A DNA stretch of 64,000 nt, from positions 248,001 to 312,000 of the forward strand of contig CACVBU010000412.1 of the NCBI GenBank assembly GCA_902728285.1, given 5' to 3'. This stretch comes from Clytia hemisphaerica (lineage: Eukaryota > Cnidaria > Hydrozoa > Leptothecata > Clytiidae). Position numbers and translations under genes: made by a program. Below the pieces are notes generated by a model, which saw nothing but the letters and a program-made list of their open reading frames with translations, was not told the DNA's origin and did no database searches. Positions 60,652 through 64,000 of this stretch are shown piece by piece; position 1 is the stretch's first letter, and every line of letters starts with the position of its first letter.

Positions 60652-61990
60652 AAGAATTTAAACAAAAGAAAAGAGAAAAATAAAAAACGGGCATGCCTAG
60701 GCAGAAATTAAAATTACTAAATGTAGACGGGCCTTAAATTTCAAAACAAAGGCTGAATAAAGTCTAAACCAGGCTCTATCCGATCTGTCAATCAAAACAA
60801 ACTTACCGAGAACAAAACATTGCTTGCGAAATCGAAAGTGACACACAGACAGAAAACAGAAAACAAAATGACATACGCGTTATACTATTAATATATAGAT
60901 ATACTATTTGTATCTATCAGAAAATAAAACACTTACAGAACGACATCATTTATCATTTGGAATACCCCCGTATTTGGACCATTCTATGGTGGGCGCAAAA
61001 TAGGGCGGAAACTAAGTAGCACCCTTAGTGCAAGATTACCGCCTCATCTTTATTCGCCCGCGCGAGAATGCGAGCTAATCATTTTTTTCTCGCGCGCTCA
61101 AGGGGAAAAAGAAAGTGATCGATATTCTTTGAAGGAAAAACGTCAGAAACAAACCCAAAGACCAAAAGATGTATTTTGTTGTTGACAATCGATCCTGTGA
61201 AGATGAAAAAATTTCTGCTTTGCGTTTTTTTCGGAACGCTGAAAAACTCTAATTTCGATCATCCTTTAAGATAAAGAGGTTGCGAGATTTGGGCTAGCGA
61301 GGCAAAAATCGCTAAAAAGCTGGTAAAATCGTAATCCTCAAAAATCGATGTTCCAGCCTCACTGTCAGTGAGATATTATTTCAAAGTTCAACGAATTTTT
61401 TTTAGCCCTCAACCTCTTGATAGTTCAAAAAGCAGATAGAAAGATTTATGTTTCCCTTTAAAACTGTATTTTATAGCTGACTAACTTTTGACCAGTAACC
61501 GACGCTACTTTCTTAAAAAAGTAACAAAACCTTTTGCTTCCCCATACATATCCTCGTTCTTATGAGTTAAACCTTCACATTGGCCTCTCAAATCCTCGGA
61601 TAATGTCCCAATTCAAGTATATAAACTTTGGCATGATTTAGTATAGGAAGAGTGTATTATGAGACAAGAAAACCACAAAACGTTCAATTGAGAAACATCT
61701 CATTATAACTCGATTGTGAAGCCCTTCTATAAAAACAACCTCCTAATAGAATACATAAACATCAAACGAACACTTTATAATGACAATCTCAACCCACACT
61801 TTATCAAACACGAAATACATATCACGAGCATGTATTATTAAAAAAGATGCTGCGAAAGCATATTTCAAATAAACATTCAGTAAGGGAATTACACTTTTAG
61901 AAACATGAATCGAATTTGAAAATTCTTTGAAATCATATTTCATTCTGCTAAATACTCAATTGTTAAATATTGGATGCATAGTTAATCAAT
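60652..61990. other. Intergenic DNA, no gene recognised
   Basis: A GC-rich patch at 61040-61100 has CGCGCGAGAATGCGAG and CTCGCGCGCTC, inverted partly to each other, and may be a MITE end or a CpG-rich patch. The short minus-strand frame at 61743-61943 is not credible as a gene. Confidence 0.45.
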
Positions 61991-62372
61991 ACACTGTTTA
62001 ACAGTGTCGACTGCGCACGCGTATGAACAATTTGCCATTGTTTTGATTTTGGCAACCACGGGAAACTTCACTCTCCCCCGTAAAAAATGGTAGGTAAACA
62101 TCCAGTTCTCATAAGAAAACCCAGCAGAGAAATGGTAGGTAAAGAACTCCTTTTAATCATAACTTCTTTTCCTCTAGATGAATTTTTGTGAAATTTTCAG
62201 GAGAGATACATAAAATTGTCATTAATATCATGCCTCAAACATCTAAAAAATTCTCTTTAAAGGAAATAAAAAAAATGGCAATGTTTACATTTCTCTAACC
62301 TTCCACAGTACTAAAGTGAGCATTTTTACCTACCGCCTCTACGGTGGAGATGGCGAAACTGTTAAACGGTGT
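61991..62372. mobile_element. TA-flanked MITE with ACACYGTTTAACAGT termini
   Basis: The left end TACACTGTTTAACAGTGTCG and right end CGAAACTGTTAAACGGTGTA are inverted over about 15 bp. Inner inverted AAAAATGGTAGGTAAA / TTTTTACCTACC also occurs. TA on both sides fits Tc1/mariner-type insertion. Confidence 0.75.
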
Positions 62373-62791
62373 ATTCTATATTCAGTGAAAAAAACAAACT
62401 TAGATCAGCATTTTTAAGACAAATAATAAATGAGACATGATCGAATAGTGATCATTGCTACTACACTACGACCCACTGTTTTTATAAGCTCAATCATAAA
62501 AAAGAGCGAAATAATTAGCAAAATGAAATGCCGAGATTATAAGGGGCTTCTACTCTTGGTATATCCATTTTTGAAGCCCCCTGCCCGCCATTTCACATAT
62601 ACAACACTACCAAACTTATTAAGTACCTTTTCGTAACTTTTATCCTTTGGCTATAAGCGGGCTGGAGCTCAGTAGCCAACAGGCCGTTTCCCAATACTGT
62701 TCAACACGAATATTGATGTCGAAAAATAATTATACAATTATCAGGCTGAAAATATTTCCCTTTTATTTAAAAGAATTATGAACAAAACTTG

Positions 62792-63202
62792 TACCTTAAG
62801 GGAAGAAATTTTCGCGAGAAGAAATTTTCGCGGAATTTAATTTCGCGAATCAGAGTTTCAAAGTGGCTAATTTCGCGGAATTTAATTTCGCAAATGAGCC
62901 GATTTCAAAAGTTTCACGGAATTTAATTTCGCGATTTAGAAATTTCAAAAGAATTTTTTTTACAGAGAAAATGTTTTTCATATTTTTCATCGATTTCAAG
63001 ACATATCTCAGTCACATTAACAAACTTTAACAACAAAATAATAACGTCAAATATGAATGTTCCTATGAATTTCTCGGAATTTAATTTCGCGATCTGGCCA
63101 TTTTGGTGTGTTTCGCGAAATTTAATTTCGCGAATTACGCCCAAATTCGCGAAATTAAATTCCGCCAAAATTTCTTCCGCGAAAATTTCTTCCCTTATGG
63201 TA
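62792..63202. mobile_element. MITE with TTTCGCG repeats and TACC...GGTA termini
   Basis: The left end TACCTTAAGGGAAGAAATTT and right end AAATTTCTTCCCTTATGGTA are inverted over 25 bp. The interior holds at least six copies of TTTCGCGGAATTTAATTTCGCG or variants, a palindrome-rich tract. A 105-codon minus-strand frame runs through it but reflects the repeat. Confidence 0.88.
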
Positions 63203-64000
63203 ATAATAAATTGTCTATCATATAAAAATATATATCTCATTTATACTGGATAAAAATATTATCAAAAAAAAAACTAAAAAGATTACCATGTATGGTATTT
63301 AAACTATGTATATGTATATTATTGTCAAAAACCATGAAATTTATTAAAGGAATGCAGCAATGTGATATCGTTCAAAGTTGACAGTTTTTTTTATAAGTTC
63401 GAAATCTTGAGTCTACAGTGCTATGGTCATAAGCAAAACTTTCATTTTTTTTTAGATAAATTATGCTAGTTAAAGACGCATGTCGGGATAGGTTACCATG
63501 TTCGGCTGAAAGCAATCAACTTTCTGTACACGCTTTCTCCTTTCATGGATGTACTCTTATCCCCAAGCAATCTTCAAAACTTTCACAAAAATGTGTAACA
63601 TGTTAATTTTAGGTAGAATTTGCATCATGTCTCAAGAATACCTTAAAAATATTTTAGGATGATTTTCCCCATAAGGCAGGATATAAAAAACTATCCGACT
63701 ATCGACTTATAAATTGCTTTTTATAAACTTTCTCTAGGGCCTTCTAAATGCGCAGGTTTTTATTCGTCTATCAACTTGGAGTAGGAACTTTCGGAAGACT
63801 TGAAACTCAACAATAATAAAGATTCCAGATAGTATTGATTCCTCGAGCAAACCGTTTTTAACAGATTCCGTTAATACCTAGGTATTGTCTCGAGACTAGG
63901 TATTTCAATGTTAGTATGATTGTATGCTTGACATTTGCTTTCTCAAAACTTTTTCTTTTTGCTCACTTCGACTTCCTTTTACAAAGTCAGAAACATTTTC
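63203..64000. other. Right end of window, no feature seen
   Basis: AT-rich sequence without a recognisable reading frame, splice pattern or repeat end. Position 64000 is an arbitrary cut. Confidence 0.4.

Overview
This is an AT-rich, intron-containing metazoan genomic segment. The gene content points to a cnidarian, most likely a hydrozoan. It holds secreted proteins with ShK cysteine-rich domains, a type II TNF-family ligand, a CR1/L2-like LINE, and a very dense population of inverted-repeat DNA transposons in introns and intergenic DNA. There are no bacterial features. The organism assignment is an inference from these families, not from any database match.

Layout. 1-4380: non-coding, with one clear inverted-repeat element. 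4381-10989 (+): a six-exon TNF-superfamily ligand gene (255 aa), with a TGAC microsatellite just inside intron 1. 10990-17569: intergenic or 3' region with three foldback elements. 17570-31605 (-): a ten-exon DDX6/Me31B/Dhh1 RNA helicase gene (438 aa). Its introns carry four copies of one C/D-box snoRNA on the coding strand, and its 9.2-kb intron 2 is filled with nested repeats. 34182-37460 (-): a six-exon AP-1 adaptor sigma subunit gene (160 aa) whose first coding exon carries only the ATG. 37461-46883: a transposon nest. A large foldback element has a 4.8-kb LINE in one arm, an apparent hAT-like insertion in the other arm and a MITE in the loop. 46884-50875 and 51333-55026 (-): two tandem paralogues encoding secreted CAP - ShK - TSP1 - ShK proteins (437 and 449 aa). 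57109-59256 (-): an intronless 715-aa protein that reads as a chain of divergent ubiquitin-like domains. 59257-64000: intergenic DNA with several MITEs.

The genes do not form one pathway. DDX6 (mRNA decay and translational repression, P-bodies) and AP1S (clathrin trafficking at the trans-Golgi and endosomes) are housekeeping. TNF and the CAP/ShK proteins are surface or secreted molecules. Observations most worth following are the intronic snoRNA family, the CAP-ShK-TSP1-ShK pair (degenerate CAP residues, a near-identical last ShK region, a paralogue-specific intron), the poly-UBL protein, and the transposon nests in which empty sites or opposite arms allow insertion boundaries to be read from this window alone.

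All exon models were derived by eye from GT-AG sites, reading phase and family conservation. No transcript or homology search was available.
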